Positions 26,542 to 35,930 of a stretch of 51,457 bases of DNA are shown in pieces. The position numbers and the translations under genes were made by a program. How positions within the stretch are numbered: the stretch's first letter is position 1; each line of letters opens with the position of its first letter. The DNA comes from an uncultured Acidobacteriota bacterium. GTDB taxonomy: Bacteria; Acidobacteriota; Blastocatellia; RBC074. The DNA lies in assembly GCA_902825875.1 (NCBI GenBank), contig CADECP010000047.1, positions 1 to 51,457 on the forward strand. Direction: 5' to 3'. The notes beneath the pieces are model-generated. The model was not told the origin of the DNA and did no database searches. It saw nothing but the letters and a program-made list of their open reading frames with translations.

Positions 26542-29199
26542 CTAACGAGCCGCTTGAGGAAAGAGGCTGCCCAGCCCTGACGAACTCGGCAAACCGAGCA
26601 AGTCGGACGGCGTCAAACCAATCGGGCCTGTTTCGCTGTTGATCGAAAGTATCATTCGATCATTCAGCGCGTACACATAAGCCAATCCGGCTTTATTGCC
26701 CAGGAAAGTCTTGACTGCTTTGCTGGCTTCTTTCGGTCCGGCCTGACGAATCAGCTTCGAAGCGGCGTCGGTCAGCGCGCTGACGTTTTGATAAACCATC
26801 GCCGAGAAATTGGCTTGTTTATCCGCAGGCAGTGACGCCTGGAACTTCGCCGAACTCAGCAAGGTGCGACCGGATTCTTTGTACTTGATCGCGTTTTCGA
26901 CCAGCGCGCGGCTGGGCGCTGCGATCAGGTATCCGTACGCATAAGCATAATTCAGCGAAACCAACGGGGCGTCCGGCGATTTCAGTTCGTAGAAAGTGCG
27001 TCCACCGATTTCCGTGCGAACCCAAACCAACGGTTGTTTGCCGTGATTGGCCAATTCGACGTTGACCTTGTCCACAGTGCGTTCCAGCGTAGTTTGCAGG
27101 TGAGTTTGATCGTCAACCTGAATGATGGTTTTGAACGAAGGAACCGGAACGACAGGGCCATCCACGGCGAAGGCGTATTCGCTGCCCAGCGGAGCCGCGA
27201 TGTCGTTGCGGATGCTGATGCCTTGTTCGTTCTGGAAATCCATCACTTTCTGCCACGCATCCGGGTCAGCCGTTTTCAGCGTGTTCAGCAGGTCGTCCAC
27301 CACAGAGGTCGGTTCCTGAACTACGAACGAACCAACTACCGTCGCATCCGGCGAAATGAACTCCAACGCACCCATCGGGTTCGGAGCCGCCAGCCACGAA
27401 GTCACGCCGTGATCGTTCTGCTTGTAACTGACAACCGCGCGGTTATACGGCTTGCCGTCTTTTTCTTTAAGTTCAACCACAAAGTACCGCAGGTCGAGCA
27501 AGCCAAGCTGGCTGACGAATGCTGCGTCTTTGTCTTTGCGAAGCGATTGCACGACCATTTTTTCCAGATCGGCAGCAATCACGAGTCCTGCGCCATCTTC
27601 GTACAAGCTGGCAATGTGTTTGCGGAACGGATTCGCCGCGAACGGTTTGGCGGCAGCTTTCATCTGCATTTCGACATGTTTCAGCGATTCGATGCGCGGC
27701 GAAGCCACGACCAAATCTTGTGTGATCCAGACGCTCAGTCCGTCAACATTGCCGTTAATCGCCATCGGATCGTCAACGATCTGCAAATGTTTTTTGCCTT
27801 CGCCGAACTGGGCGGCTTTGTTTTCCAGGAAGCTGCGCAACGCGCCAGCGTCTTTGACTTCGGCCAGAATGATCGGTTCGTCCGGTTCGCCGCTGTTGGC
27901 TTTGCCTGTGGCGGCGATGGCGATTTCATCGCCAAGGTAACTGCCGAACTCTTTGGCGATTTGAATCGCCTGGTTCAAACCTTGCCGCCCGCCCGAACGT
28001 CCTTGCTGTTTGCCGTACCAGTCATTGAGTTCAGGATTGCGCGCCAGATTTTCCTGCAAAATCTGATCGGCTTTGGCCAGCGTTTCGCTGACGTTCGGAA
28101 TCGCCACGTACAGCACGGTGTTTTCCGGCATCAAATCCAGCAAGCGCGTCGAATACCGATTGCCCGGCATCGCCACCAACTGGTCAATTTCGGCGCGAAC
28201 GGCGTCAAGCTGTTTGATGTATTCGGCTGATTTGCGGCTCCAGGCGATTTCGTCTTTGACCGCGACCTTTTCGACGCTTTCGTGAGTTGTGACTTGATCG
28301 CCAGCGTGCAGCACGTTGTCTTTGCCCGCGTGGTCAACGTGGACTTCGCCTTCGATGACCGACACGCGAGCGCCTTTGGTTCCGTTGTTCACGGTGAAAA
28401 TCGTGCCGGTGACAGACACCAGCGAATCATCCGTGGCCACAAACAATTTGCCGTCGCGCTGTTTGCCAATGCCTTGTTTGGAAGCCTCGACAATGACTTG
28501 TCCGCGATCCAGATTGATCGTTGTTCCGTCGGAGCCGTTCGTCACTGAAAATTCCGAACGTTCGCGCATTTCGATCAACGAACCGTCGGCCAGTTTGACG
28601 ATGGCGGCGGAGTTTTTCGCCGTGCGAATGCGTTCGCCACGTTTGATCTGTTCGCCGGGTTTCAACGCCTGCGTCGAATTTTCGGTGACGCGGTACACGT
28701 TGCCGTTGGCGGCTTCGACAATCGCGTTCAGAGTGCGGAACGAATTGACAAACCGCTGCGCCGAAGGCCACGCGAACAATCCGACCACCGCAACGACTGC
28801 TGCGGCAACCGCCCAGCGAATCGTCTTCAGGCGGCGATTCGACGCCGTGACTTTGGCTTTTTGCGATTCCAACTGCCACGAAGATTGGCGACCATGCCGG
28901 GCTTCTTTCAAAGCTTTGCGGCAGGGCAGACATTCGCGCGTGTGGTCTTCCAGCAACATGGTGCGGGCGCTGGAAAGCTGGCCTTGCAGATACGACGGAA
29001 TCAGCGAACGGAAATCGTCGCAACTGCGAATGTGTTCAACCGGCGTGACTCCGGCTTCGGCGGCGGCTTGCTGGCCGGCCAACCGAACCTGGACTCGCTG
29101 AGCGGCCCCGGCGACGACCGCTGCATCCAACCTTTCGTCGCGGATTTCCGCCGTCACGTCGTCAAGAATTTGGTTTAGCTCTCTGTCTGTATGTTTCAT
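26542..29199 (-). CDS. Zinc-finger / FecR-domain anti-sigma-like protein with large DUF3352-like C-terminal part
   Basis: An 885-residue single-pass membrane protein. Residues 60-93 hold a zf-HC2-type anti-sigma zinc site (C60, then H86-x3-C90-x2-C93). One transmembrane helix is at about 128-146. A FecR-type beta domain follows (about 165-300; GEQIKRGERIRTAKNSAAIVKLADGS, VSVTGTIFTVNNGT, VIEGEVHVDHAGKD, LHAGDQVTTH). The remaining 550 residues (LLDLMPENTVLYVAIPNVSET, FLENKAAQFGEG, SAMVYQNVSAL) resemble DUF3352-type extracytoplasmic domains. Such proteins hold an ECF sigma factor at the membrane until an outer signal is sensed; the sigma gene is directly upstream (29382-30011). ATG 29199 is chosen because AAGGAG precedes it. 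The fusion is much larger than usual anti-sigma factors. Confidence 0.8.
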   Translation of the reverse strand: MKHTDRELNQILDDVTAEIRDERLDAAVVAGAAQRVQVRLAGQQAAAEAGVTPVEHIRSCDDFRSLIPSYLQGQLSSARTMLLEDHTRECLPCRKALKEARHGRQSSWQLESQKAKVTASNRRLKTIRWAVAAAVVAVVGLFAWPSAQRFVNSFRTLNAIVEAANGNVYRVTENSTQALKPGEQIKRGERIRTAKNSAAIVKLADGSLIEMRERSEFSVTNGSDGTTINLDRGQVIVEASKQGIGKQRDGKLFVATDDSLVSVTGTIFTVNNGTKGARVSVIEGEVHVDHAGKDNVLHAGDQVTTHESVEKVAVKDEIAWSRKSAEYIKQLDAVRAEIDQLVAMPGNRYSTRLLDLMPENTVLYVAIPNVSETLAKADQILQENLARNPELNDWYGKQQGRSGGRQGLNQAIQIAKEFGSYLGDEIAIAATGKANSGEPDEPIILAEVKDAGALRSFLENKAAQFGEGKKHLQIVDDPMAINGNVDGLSVWITQDLVVASPRIESLKHVEMQMKAAAKPFAANPFRKHIASLYEDGAGLVIAADLEKMVVQSLRKDKDAAFVSQLGLLDLRYFVVELKEKDGKPYNRAVVSYKQNDHGVTSWLAAPNPMGALEFISPDATVVGSFVVQEPTSVVDDLLNTLKTADPDAWQKVMDFQNEQGISIRNDIAAPLGSEYAFAVDGPVVPVPSFKTIIQVDDQTHLQTTLERTVDKVNVELANHGKQPLVWVRTEIGGRTFYELKSPDAPLVSLNYAYAYGYLIAAPSRALVENAIKYKESGRTLLSSAKFQASLPADKQANFSAMVYQNVSALTDAASKLIRQAGPKEASKAVKTFLGNKAGLAYVYALNDRMILSINSETGPIGLTPSDLLGLPSSSGLGSLFPQAAR

Positions 29200-29216
29200 A
29201 ACTGCTCCTTCAGAAA

Positions 29217-29381
29217 TCAAAAGGCAAAAGGCAAATATCGAAAATCAAAAATTTGCCATTGGTTCAATTCATCGGTTTTGCTTCGACAAACTTGCTGGCT
29301 TTTGGCTGAAGCAATGGATCAAAAGTGAAGTCGTGATTGCCGGACTTTTGCCTTTTGAGATTTGCCTTTTGCCATTTGCCT
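29217..29381. repeat. Inverted AAAAGGCAAA / TTTGCCTTTT repeat spacer
   Basis: CAAAAGGCAAAAGGCAAAT (near 29219) faces TTTTGCCTTTTGAG and TTTGCCTTTTGCC (29345-29373), with smaller pairs such as AATTTGCC inside. It fills the gap between the sigma gene and the anti-sigma-like gene. The words recur at 19653-19694 and 43653-43693. Confidence 0.55.
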
Positions 29382-30011
29382 TCAAACTTGCCCTCCCTCC
29401 AAAAAATCTCCGATTTCTTTTTTGACTCTGGCGCGCGCCCGGTGGAGCAACACGCCCACGACCATTGCCGAAGTCCCCATCTGTTCGGCGATTTCGTTGT
29501 TGCCGTAACCTTCAAAGTATTTCAGCACGAACATCTCGGCTGATTTTTCGCCGAGCTTGCCGATGGCTTGCCGGACTTTGGCGCGTAACTCGTTCGACGC
29601 CCGGCGCGTTTCCGGGTTGACCGACGAACCCGCCGACAGCACAGACGCGACATCGTCAATTGAAACCGAATTGCTGCGTCCGCGCTGGCGCATCAAATCC
29701 AGCGAAGCATTGACGGCGGCTCGGTGCAAATAACTGGACGGATTCGGTTCCAGATTGATCGTCTCTTTGACGCTCCGGCGCGACAACCGCAAAAAGACGG
29801 TTTGTAAAACGTCTTCGGCGTCCACAACGCTGCCTGTGATGCGGTAAGCCGCGCGGAAAATGCGATCGTGATGTTCCCGAAACAGTGCTTCCAATTCGCG
29901 CTCCGAAACCTGAGCTGCGCCGACGGCGTCCGCCTTTCCGCCGGGAACTGCTCTTAAATGAATAGCGTTTGCTGGCACATTGACCTCCTTTTCATCGTTT
30001 TCCACAGACAT
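29382..30011 (-). CDS. ECF (RpoE-type) RNA polymerase sigma factor
   Basis: A 209-residue ECF sigma factor. Region 2 is at about 40-107 ([34 protein letters not shown], then [23 protein letters not shown]) and region 4 at about 142-200 ([52 protein letters not shown]). It directs RNA polymerase to envelope-stress or signal-response promoters. GGAGG lies nine bases upstream of the start codon. The zinc-finger/FecR protein encoded directly downstream is its probable anti-sigma partner. The following DUF4097, ABC and peptidase genes lie in the same direction and may be its targets. The non-conserved first 35 residues vary in this family. Confidence 0.92.
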   Translation of the reverse strand: MSVENDEKEVNVPANAIHLRAVPGGKADAVGAAQVSERELEALFREHHDRIFRAAYRITGSVVDAEDVLQTVFLRLSRRSVKETINLEPNPSSYLHRAAVNASLDLMRQRGRSNSVSIDDVASVLSAGSSVNPETRRASNELRAKVRQAIGKLGEKSAEMFVLKYFEGYGNNEIAEQMGTSAMVVGVLLHRARARVKKEIGDFLEGGQV

Positions 30012-30076
30012 AAACGGCCTCCGAAGCAGAGGATTAACAGATTTCGTGAAAAATTCTGGCCTGACCGTAACATTCT

Positions 30077-30094
30077 GGCTACATAACAGTAGCC
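30077..30094. promoter_or_regulatory. Inverted repeat GGCTAC-N6-GTAGCC in a divergent promoter region
   Basis: A perfect 6-bp dyad with a six-base spacer lies between the ECF sigma gene (start 30011) and the divergent signal-peptidase-like gene (start 30151). It could be an operator. I could not find a clear RpoE-type GGAACTT/TCTAA promoter near it. Confidence 0.3.
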
Positions 30095-30150
30095 AAGTTA
30101 AACTGACCGTGCCAAGTTGATCGAAATTTCTACCAAGAACAGGAACAATT

Positions 30151-30690
30151 ATGCAGCAACAAGAGTCAGCAAAATCTCCTTTTTGGCCCCGCCGGAAAAT
30201 CTTGATCGGGGTGGTAGCGATCCTTATCGTCGCTCCGGTTCTGTATTACGGGCTGGCTTTTCTGATAGTGATTTTCGTCGCTCAGCCCGTAAGAGTCGAG
30301 GGAAAGGCGATGATGCCTGGATTGAAAAACGGTGACAAAGTCTTTATGAAAAAGAGGTTTAGCGACCTGAATCGCAGCGATATAGTTGTGCATTATTACC
30401 CGCTGGACACCGATCTCAGTTACATCAAGCGAATCATTGGCTTGCCGGGCGAAACCTTGATGATCGAAGAGGGCAAGATTTCCATTAACGGAACTCTGCT
30501 TGAAGAACCTTATCTTCCCGACGAATGGAAGTCGCATGATTCCTTGTCTGAGCCGGTGAAGATTCCCGACGGTCATTACTTTGTGCTGGGAGATAACCGC
30601 CGCAATTCCAGCGATTCGCGGTATTGGGGAACTGTGCCGCGAAATCTGATTTACGGCAAATACTGGTTTCGATATTGGGAAGCCGAATGA
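30151..30690 (+). CDS. Signal peptidase I homologue lacking the catalytic serine
   Basis: A 179-residue membrane protein with one transmembrane helix (about 18-44) and an S26 peptidase fold. Box B reads [16 protein letters not shown], where active enzymes have G-x-S-M-x-P-T-L: the nucleophile position is A53 (codon GCG). The general-base lysine is kept (K93 in [11 protein letters not shown]), as is box E ([20 protein letters not shown]). Active signal peptidase I cleaves signal peptides of exported proteins; this one would need another nucleophile or may bind without cutting. AGGA precedes the start. It is divergent from the ECF sigma gene and 30 bases ahead of a secreted protein gene, so the two may form an operon. 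The true LepB is expected elsewhere. Confidence 0.85.
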   Translation: MQQQESAKSPFWPRRKILIGVVAILIVAPVLYYGLAFLIVIFVAQPVRVEGKAMMPGLKNGDKVFMKKRFSDLNRSDIVVHYYPLDTDLSYIKRIIGLPGETLMIEEGKISINGTLLEEPYLPDEWKSHDSLSEPVKIPDGHYFVLGDNRRNSSDSRYWGTVPRNLIYGKYWFRYWEAE

Positions 30691-30720
30691 TTCTGACTCC
30701 AACCAACGGAGGTGACAGTG

Positions 30721-32583
30721 ATGCGCCATCAACTTGTTTTCCGATTCGTGTTGATACTGAGCTTTGTTCTGGTTGATCTGACCGTATTGGCTCAGCAAGC
30801 CAATACTCCACCAAAGCAGCCGCCGGCTACGACTCAACGTCCGCAATCTGCTCAGCCAAAAGCTCCGGCCAAGACTGATGGCAAGGCCGAAAATGCTCCA
30901 GCCGTTCCGACAATCTCCCCAGAAGAAAAAGAACAGATTTTTCAATCCACGCTGGACGGAGTGTTGTCGTCGGCATTTCAGATCGAGCCGATTGAATACG
31001 GCATCATCGTCCAAATCGAAGGCGCGGCATTGCTCTGGGACAAAGACAGGGCGCGCGCCAACGAAGTGCTGGCCAATGCCTGGTCGCGGTTGCAGGAATT
31101 GATGGGCGACAAAGGGCAGTCCCGGCTGCCGAAATTTGGCGAGAAGCTTTCGGATGCTGACCGGGCGCGGCTTAGGCAAAGCATCCTGAGACGAATTGCC
31201 AAATTGAACCCGGACTTGATTAAAGAGTGGACGGCCGCAAACGGCGACAACGCAAAACCTGCTTTCGCTTCCGGCGAAGAAGGCGGGATGGCCATTGTCG
31301 CCCTTGCCGTCGAAGAGCTTCAGCAAGACCCCGAAAAAGCCATGAAGCTGGCCGCTCAGGGGCTTTCTTACGAAGCGTGGTATCCGGCTTCTACCTTTCT
31401 GACTCAACTTTGGTTCAAGGACAAACAGTTGGCCGAAAAACAGGCGCTGGTTTATCTGGAAAAACTGCCTATCGGATCAACGGTGAATCTCTTTCTGGTG
31501 ACGAAGCTGCATTTCTTTTTGTCGCCGTCGCTGCGGGAAAAATACTTTGAAGCATTGGCGGTCAGACTCCGCGCCGCGTTCAGGCCGGATTTGGACAGAG
31601 CCGGTTACCTGAATCTGTTGGATGCCACGCGGAAAGGAGCTTCGCAGGCGGCGACTCATCCTGTCTGGCGTGACGAATACTTGCGATTGGCAGCCGAAGT
31701 CGAAGCGGCGATGGCAAACCGCGCGGTCAGATCTGCTGCGCCTCCTTCAAAAACCATCAGCATGTCCGGGATGTCGGCGGCGACTCCGGGCGACACTGCG
31801 GAAATCGAACACTCATCCGAAAAGCTTGAAGCGATCCGAAATCAAAAAATCAAAGACGCCGAATATCAGCGTCTGGCAATCGAAGCCGCCGAAAAGGCTG
31901 ACGTCGTTTTAGCCGAACGCTTGCTGTCAAAAATCAGCGATGAAACGGTGCGGCGGCAAACCAGCGTCAGCGTTTATGGGCCGCTAGTCAGCAAAGCTAT
32001 GGCTGAAAAAGATTGGCCACAAGCAAGAAGCTACGCGCTGAAAGTCACTGATCCGTTCGGGATGAGCTTGATTGTTGATGGTGTGGCGAAAGCGATGTTG
32101 AGCGCCAAACAGGACAAGCAGATGGTGGCAAGTTTTTATGATGACGCATTGGCCAATCTGGACCGGGAAAAACCTTCGGCTTATGTCGGCAAAGGAATCA
32201 TCGCCATCGCCAAGTCGCGTGTTTCTGAAGAGCAGGGCGGTTTTGCAGCGGCCAATCTGGCTGTGTCCGTGCTCAACAAGCTGGACGTTTCCGAGTCTTT
32301 TTCGAGCAAATCAAGGCTGGCATCGGGAATTGGCGCCTGGATCAATCAGTCGAATTTGGTTCTTCTTGCAGAGGATTATTTTGAATTGACCGAAACGCTC
32401 GCTCCGCTGTTCCGCGACTTGAGCAAGCGCGACCTGCAACAAACGCAGAGCCTCGCTTCCGCCTTGATGCATCAGGGGTTGAGGTCGCTGGCGCAACTCG
32501 GCCTGGCCAAAGGCATTCAGGAAGATTTGCAAAAAGCGAAAAGCTCTGCCGGAAAACCCAAACCGCCCGCAAATGAACGGTAG
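30721..32583 (+). CDS. Secreted, mostly helical protein of unknown function
   Basis: A 620-residue exported protein I do not recognise. Residues 1-25 are a signal peptide ending LTVLAQQ. A proline/alanine/lysine-rich linker follows (PPKQPPATTQRPQSAQPKAPAK). The rest is predicted helical: QIEPIEYGIIVQIEGAALLWDKDRARANEVLANAWSRL, AIVALAVEELQQDPEKAMKLAAQGL, then a repeat-like region (AIEAAEKADVVLAERLLSKI, MAEKDWPQARSYALKVTD, MVASFYDDALANLDREKP) that could be TPR-like. ATG 30721 is preferred with GGAGG eight bases upstream; a GTG nine bases earlier is part of that site. It lies 30 bases after the signal-peptidase-like gene, likely in one transcript. No catalytic motif is seen. Confidence 0.7.
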   Translation: MRHQLVFRFVLILSFVLVDLTVLAQQANTPPKQPPATTQRPQSAQPKAPAKTDGKAENAPAVPTISPEEKEQIFQSTLDGVLSSAFQIEPIEYGIIVQIEGAALLWDKDRARANEVLANAWSRLQELMGDKGQSRLPKFGEKLSDADRARLRQSILRRIAKLNPDLIKEWTAANGDNAKPAFASGEEGGMAIVALAVEELQQDPEKAMKLAAQGLSYEAWYPASTFLTQLWFKDKQLAEKQALVYLEKLPIGSTVNLFLVTKLHFFLSPSLREKYFEALAVRLRAAFRPDLDRAGYLNLLDATRKGASQAATHPVWRDEYLRLAAEVEAAMANRAVRSAAPPSKTISMSGMSAATPGDTAEIEHSSEKLEAIRNQKIKDAEYQRLAIEAAEKADVVLAERLLSKISDETVRRQTSVSVYGPLVSKAMAEKDWPQARSYALKVTDPFGMSLIVDGVAKAMLSAKQDKQMVASFYDDALANLDREKPSAYVGKGIIAIAKSRVSEEQGGFAAANLAVSVLNKLDVSESFSSKSRLASGIGAWINQSNLVLLAEDYFELTETLAPLFRDLSKRDLQQTQSLASALMHQGLRSLAQLGLAKGIQEDLQKAKSSAGKPKPPANER

Positions 32584-32617
32584 CCGATTGACGCTTTACT
32601 TCCTCAGCCTGCGAAGT

Positions 32618-32646
32618 TTGACAGTTTTGTCTGCGGCTTTTACCGT
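32618..32646 (+). promoter_or_regulatory. Candidate promoter placed for a leaderless transcript
   Basis: A consensus -35 TTGACA (32618-32623) is followed after 17 bases by a weak -10 TACCGT (32641-32646). Transcription would begin about at 32653, the A of the threonine ammonia-lyase start codon, which has no ribosome binding site. Suggestive only. Confidence 0.25.
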
Positions 32647-32652
32647 TGCCGC

Positions 32653-33864
32653 ATGGTTACTCTTTCCGAGATTCAAGCCGCGCGCCAACGTCTGGGGCGC
32701 GCGATTTATCAAACGCCTTGTCCGTTGTCGCATACGCTCAGCCGGTTGTGCGGCTGCAACACCTACTTCAAGTTTGAAAATTTGCAGATGACCGGCAGCT
32801 TCAAAGAGCGCGGCGCGTTGAACAAGCTTTTGCAGCTTTCCACCGCCGAACGCCAGGCCGGAGTCGTCGCCGCCAGCGCGGGCAATCACGCGCAAGGCGT
32901 CGCGCATCACGCCACGCGGCTGGGCATTCGGTCGGTGATTGTCATGCCGAAAGCTACGCCGCTGATCAAAGTCGCCAACACGCGCGACCTAGGCGGCGAA
33001 GTCGTGTTGCACGGCGCGACTTATGACGAAGCCCTGGCGCACGCGCGCGAACTTTCCGCCGAACATGGCTACACGTTCGTTCACGCCTTCGACGACGAAG
33101 CGATCATCGCCGGGCAGGGAACCATCGGCTTGGAATTGTTGGAAGAAAACGTGAAGTTCGACGCCGTCGTTGTTCCCATTGGCGGCGGAGGCATGATCAG
33201 CGGCACGGCCATCGCCATGAAAGAATCTCAGCCGAACATTCGCATCATAGGCGTTGAGCCGGAGCATTTCGCTTCGATGAAAGCGGCGGTGGAAACTGGC
33301 GAGATCATGGAAGTTCCCGCTCAGCCGACCATAGCTGACGGCTTGGCGGTTAAACGCGCGGGCAAAATCACTTCGGAAATTGTTCGCCACTACGTGGACG
33401 ACATCGTCACCGTCGGCGAAGACGAAATCGCCAGCGCCATCCTGAAACTGTTGGAAATCGAAAAGACCGTTGTCGAAGGCGGAGGCGCTGCCGGATTGGC
33501 GGCGGTGCTGTTCAACAAACTCGCAGGGCTGGAAGGCAAAAACGTCGCCATAGTCATCAGCGGAGGCAACATTGATCCGAACCTGTTGTCGAAAATCATC
33601 CAGCGCGGATTGGCTAAAGACGGTCGTATGGTTCGCATTCGCGCGATGATGCGCGACCGTCCGGGCGAACTGGCTCACATCTGCCAGCACGTAGCCGAAC
33701 AAGGCGCGAACATTTTGGAAGTCGAACACAACCGCGCGTTTTCCAATCTGGAAGTCGGCGGCGTGGAAATTGATCTGACGCTGGAAGCGCGCGGCCACGA
33801 TCACGTCAATCAATTGCTGTCGGTGTTGTGGGGAGACGGAATTAAGGCTCGGCGGCTGGATTGA
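32653..33864 (+). CDS. ilvA: Threonine ammonia-lyase (PLP-dependent, with ACT domain)
   Basis: A 403-residue PLP enzyme that deaminates L-threonine to 2-oxobutanoate, the first step to isoleucine or of threonine breakdown. The PLP lysine is K51 in TGSFKERGA; substrate and cofactor loops include [11 protein letters not shown] and the phosphate loop [12 protein letters not shown]-terminal ACT domain (about 329-403; [31 protein letters not shown]) suggests allosteric control. The length matches the short IlvA/TdcB forms with one ACT domain, not the 510-residue E. coli IlvA. The start codon has no ribosome binding site and a TTGACA box lies 30 bases before it. An inverted repeat at 33871 follows the stop and meets the convergent oxidoreductase gene. 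Confidence 0.9.
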   Translation: MVTLSEIQAARQRLGRAIYQTPCPLSHTLSRLCGCNTYFKFENLQMTGSFKERGALNKLLQLSTAERQAGVVAASAGNHAQGVAHHATRLGIRSVIVMPKATPLIKVANTRDLGGEVVLHGATYDEALAHARELSAEHGYTFVHAFDDEAIIAGQGTIGLELLEENVKFDAVVVPIGGGGMISGTAIAMKESQPNIRIIGVEPEHFASMKAAVETGEIMEVPAQPTIADGLAVKRAGKITSEIVRHYVDDIVTVGEDEIASAILKLLEIEKTVVEGGGAAGLAAVLFNKLAGLEGKNVAIVISGGNIDPNLLSKIIQRGLAKDGRMVRIRAMMRDRPGELAHICQHVAEQGANILEVEHNRAFSNLEVGGVEIDLTLEARGHDHVNQLLSVLWGDGIKARRLD

Positions 33865-33870
33865 GAAAGC

Positions 33871-33937
33871 ATGTAGTCCCGCCTTCAGGCGGAATAACTC
33901 GGCGGCGCAATGATTCCGCCTAAAGGCGGGACTACAT
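33871..33937. repeat. Palindromic spacer repeat, GTAGTCCCGCC family
   Basis: ATGTAGTCCCGCCTT (33871-33885) and AAGGCGGGACTACAT (33923-33937) are perfect complements; CAGGCGGAAT and ATTCCGCCTA pair further in. It lies between convergent genes and is related to the repeat at 18217-18270 (GTAGTTCCGCCTTCAGGCGG). Confidence 0.75.
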
Positions 33938-33941
33938 ACTA

Positions 33942-34982
33942 TTAAAATTTCAGTTCAGACATCTTCACGGTTCTGCCTTCAGCCGCAGACATATCCGCAG
34001 CGAAAACCACTCGATGAGATTCAAACGCCGTGTCGAAATCCGTCAACGGCATCTTCTGATTCTTGTTCACTGCATCAACGAACGCTTGAAACTGCGGTTG
34101 GTACGGATGGTCAGCCACGTCGCCTGAATCAATCAGGCCGGTTTCCAAGGTGCTCCACTTGGCTTTGTTCATGCCTGCCAATTTCGCGCTGTAAATTTTG
34201 TTGTCCAGCAAACTACCTTCGCTGCCGACCAGATGGATGTGGAAATAATACGGCTGCAAACAATCCACAATCGAAGCGCATTTGCCGACTTTGCCGTCTT
34301 TGAACTTCAGAATGGTGACAGTCGAGCTTGGGTATTCGTACGGCGCAAAGACAGGGTTGCTGCTGCGCGTGGCATAGCTGGTGACTTCTTCGACTTCGGA
34401 ATCCATGTACCACAGCAGCAAATCCATCGCGTGACATCCGGCGGTCAGCAAGCTGCTGCCGCCCATGTCTTTTTTGACATTCCAGGGGAACTGGCCGTAC
34501 CAAGGGCCTATGCCGTGATAGTAGTCCACTTCGGCGTAATGCAATTTGCCGATCAATCCCTGGTCAATCGTCGAACGCAGCATTGTTCCCTGCATGCTGA
34601 ATCGAACTTCAAAACAGACACATGCTTGTACACCTGCCGCGTGAATGGCTTTGCGGATTTCAACAGCGTCTTCGTATTTGATGGCGATGGGTTTTTCGAT
34701 GATTAAGTGCTTTCCGGCTTTGGCGGCTGCGATGGCTTGTTCGGCGTGAAACGGATGCGGCGTGCAAATATCAATCACGTGAATATCCGGGTCTGCCAGC
34801 ATCGCCGCGTAATCCGTGTAGGCTTTGAGCGGCGTGCCGTACTGCGCGGAAATGGCGGCTTCGTCCAGTTCGCGGCGCGAACAGACTGCGGTGACTTTTG
34901 CGCCGGGAATGTGTTTGAAGGCTTCGATGTGCGCTCCGGCCACCCAGCCCAGCCCGACAATACCAATGTTTAACTGACTCAT
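33942..34982 (-). CDS. Gfo/Idh/MocA-family NAD(P)-dependent oxidoreductase
   Basis: A 346-residue two-domain dehydrogenase. The Rossmann part has [26 protein letters not shown], and the motif [15 protein letters not shown] with the conserved EKP lysine. The C-terminal domain contains [20 protein letters not shown], with the likely catalytic histidine, and [20 protein letters not shown]. Members oxidise or reduce sugars, inositols and related compounds; the substrate is not evident. ATG 34982 is chosen because AGGAG lies eleven bases upstream; an ATG at 35018 has no such signal. It follows the Rpn-type nuclease on the same strand after a 66-base gap, but a functional link is unlikely. Confidence 0.88.
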   Translation of the reverse strand: MSQLNIGIVGLGWVAGAHIEAFKHIPGAKVTAVCSRRELDEAAISAQYGTPLKAYTDYAAMLADPDIHVIDICTPHPFHAEQAIAAAKAGKHLIIEKPIAIKYEDAVEIRKAIHAAGVQACVCFEVRFSMQGTMLRSTIDQGLIGKLHYAEVDYYHGIGPWYGQFPWNVKKDMGGSSLLTAGCHAMDLLLWYMDSEVEEVTSYATRSSNPVFAPYEYPSSTVTILKFKDGKVGKCASIVDCLQPYYFHIHLVGSEGSLLDNKIYSAKLAGMNKAKWSTLETGLIDSGDVADHPYQPQFQAFVDAVNKNQKMPLTDFDTAFESHRVVFAADMSAAEGRTVKMSELKF

Positions 34983-35048
34983 TTTGATGAACTCTCCTGT
35001 TGAGTAATGTTGTGGCAAACAAATGCCCGATGAATTTCAGATGATGAG

Positions 35049-35918
35049 TTATTCAGGCTGTCGCAAAGCCTCAATCTCTTCTTCGCTCAAGCCGCTTATC
35101 TTGGCGATTAGCGTCGGCGGCAGATTTTCCGCCAATGCTCGCCGCGCAACTTCTTCTGCTTTTTCCTGTGTGGCTTTCTGTGCGGCTTTCTGTGCGGCTT
35201 CTTGAGCCGCAGTATCAATCACATTCTTCAAGTCGCGGTACACTTTCAAACTGTCTTCGTACTGCTCCAATTCAGCGCGGTTGAATTTCCCGATCTCCGC
35301 CGCTTCGAACAAACGCGCGAAGACGCGCTCCTGCAATTTGGCCGGGCGTTCCGTCAATCGAGGCAGGTGTTTCAGCACGTACAGCCATTTGTCGAAAGGC
35401 GTTTCCAGTTCATCTTCTGTTTTGGTGAACTTCGGCATCTCCAGATAAATCAGCGTCAGCTTTTCGTAAAAGACGCGGTTGATTTGATCTTTCAACTGCA
35501 CACGGTGACAGACTTCGGTGTCGTCTTTGTCTTCGGCGAACACGAAATCAAGGATGCCCACCAGGTACACCGGCGCAAGCTGATAATTCCAATCGCCGCG
35601 CGGAGCCTGTTCCTGAATCGGAAACGTTGAATAAAACACGCTGCGGTCTTTGAAGTAATTTTGCTTGGCGCGCTGCGTTTCGACGATGAAGCGTTCGCCG
35701 CTGGGACTGGTGCAAAACAACTCGAAAATGGCTCGGCGGTCAAATTCGTTGCGGCCAACCTGTTCGTTGCGGGCGTAAGTCAGTTCCTGAATCTGGTGAT
35801 GCGGCGGCAGCAATTGGTTGAGAAAATCAATCAACAAGTCTTTGTTCGGCTCGTTGCCAAACAACTTCTTGAAGCCGAAGTCTGTGAATGGGTTCAGATA
35901 CTTTTCGGTGATTGCCAT
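35049..35918 (-). CDS. Rpn/PD-(D/E)XK nuclease-family transposase-like protein
   Basis: A 289-residue protein of the PDDEXK_2 type (Rpn, recombination-promoting nuclease). The start MAITEKYLNPFTDFGFKKLFGNEPNKDLLIDFLNQLL is diagnostic. The nuclease core shows D80 in NEFDRRAIFELFC and the E-x-Q form of the last motif in GERFIVETQRAKQ. The C-terminal part has an alanine/glutamine repeat (AAQEAAQKAAQKATQ, about 240-255), probably a coiled coil, and a short helix SGLSEEEIEALRQPE. Rpn proteins cut DNA and raise RecA-independent recombination; many copies are thought to be domesticated or involved in phage defence. AAGG precedes the start. No inverted ends or target duplication around it are visible. 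Confidence 0.85.
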   Translation of the reverse strand: MAITEKYLNPFTDFGFKKLFGNEPNKDLLIDFLNQLLPPHHQIQELTYARNEQVGRNEFDRRAIFELFCTSPSGERFIVETQRAKQNYFKDRSVFYSTFPIQEQAPRGDWNYQLAPVYLVGILDFVFAEDKDDTEVCHRVQLKDQINRVFYEKLTLIYLEMPKFTKTEDELETPFDKWLYVLKHLPRLTERPAKLQERVFARLFEAAEIGKFNRAELEQYEDSLKVYRDLKNVIDTAAQEAAQKAAQKATQEKAEEVARRALAENLPPTLIAKISGLSEEEIEALRQPE

Positions 35919-35930
35919 TGCCGGTTCCTT

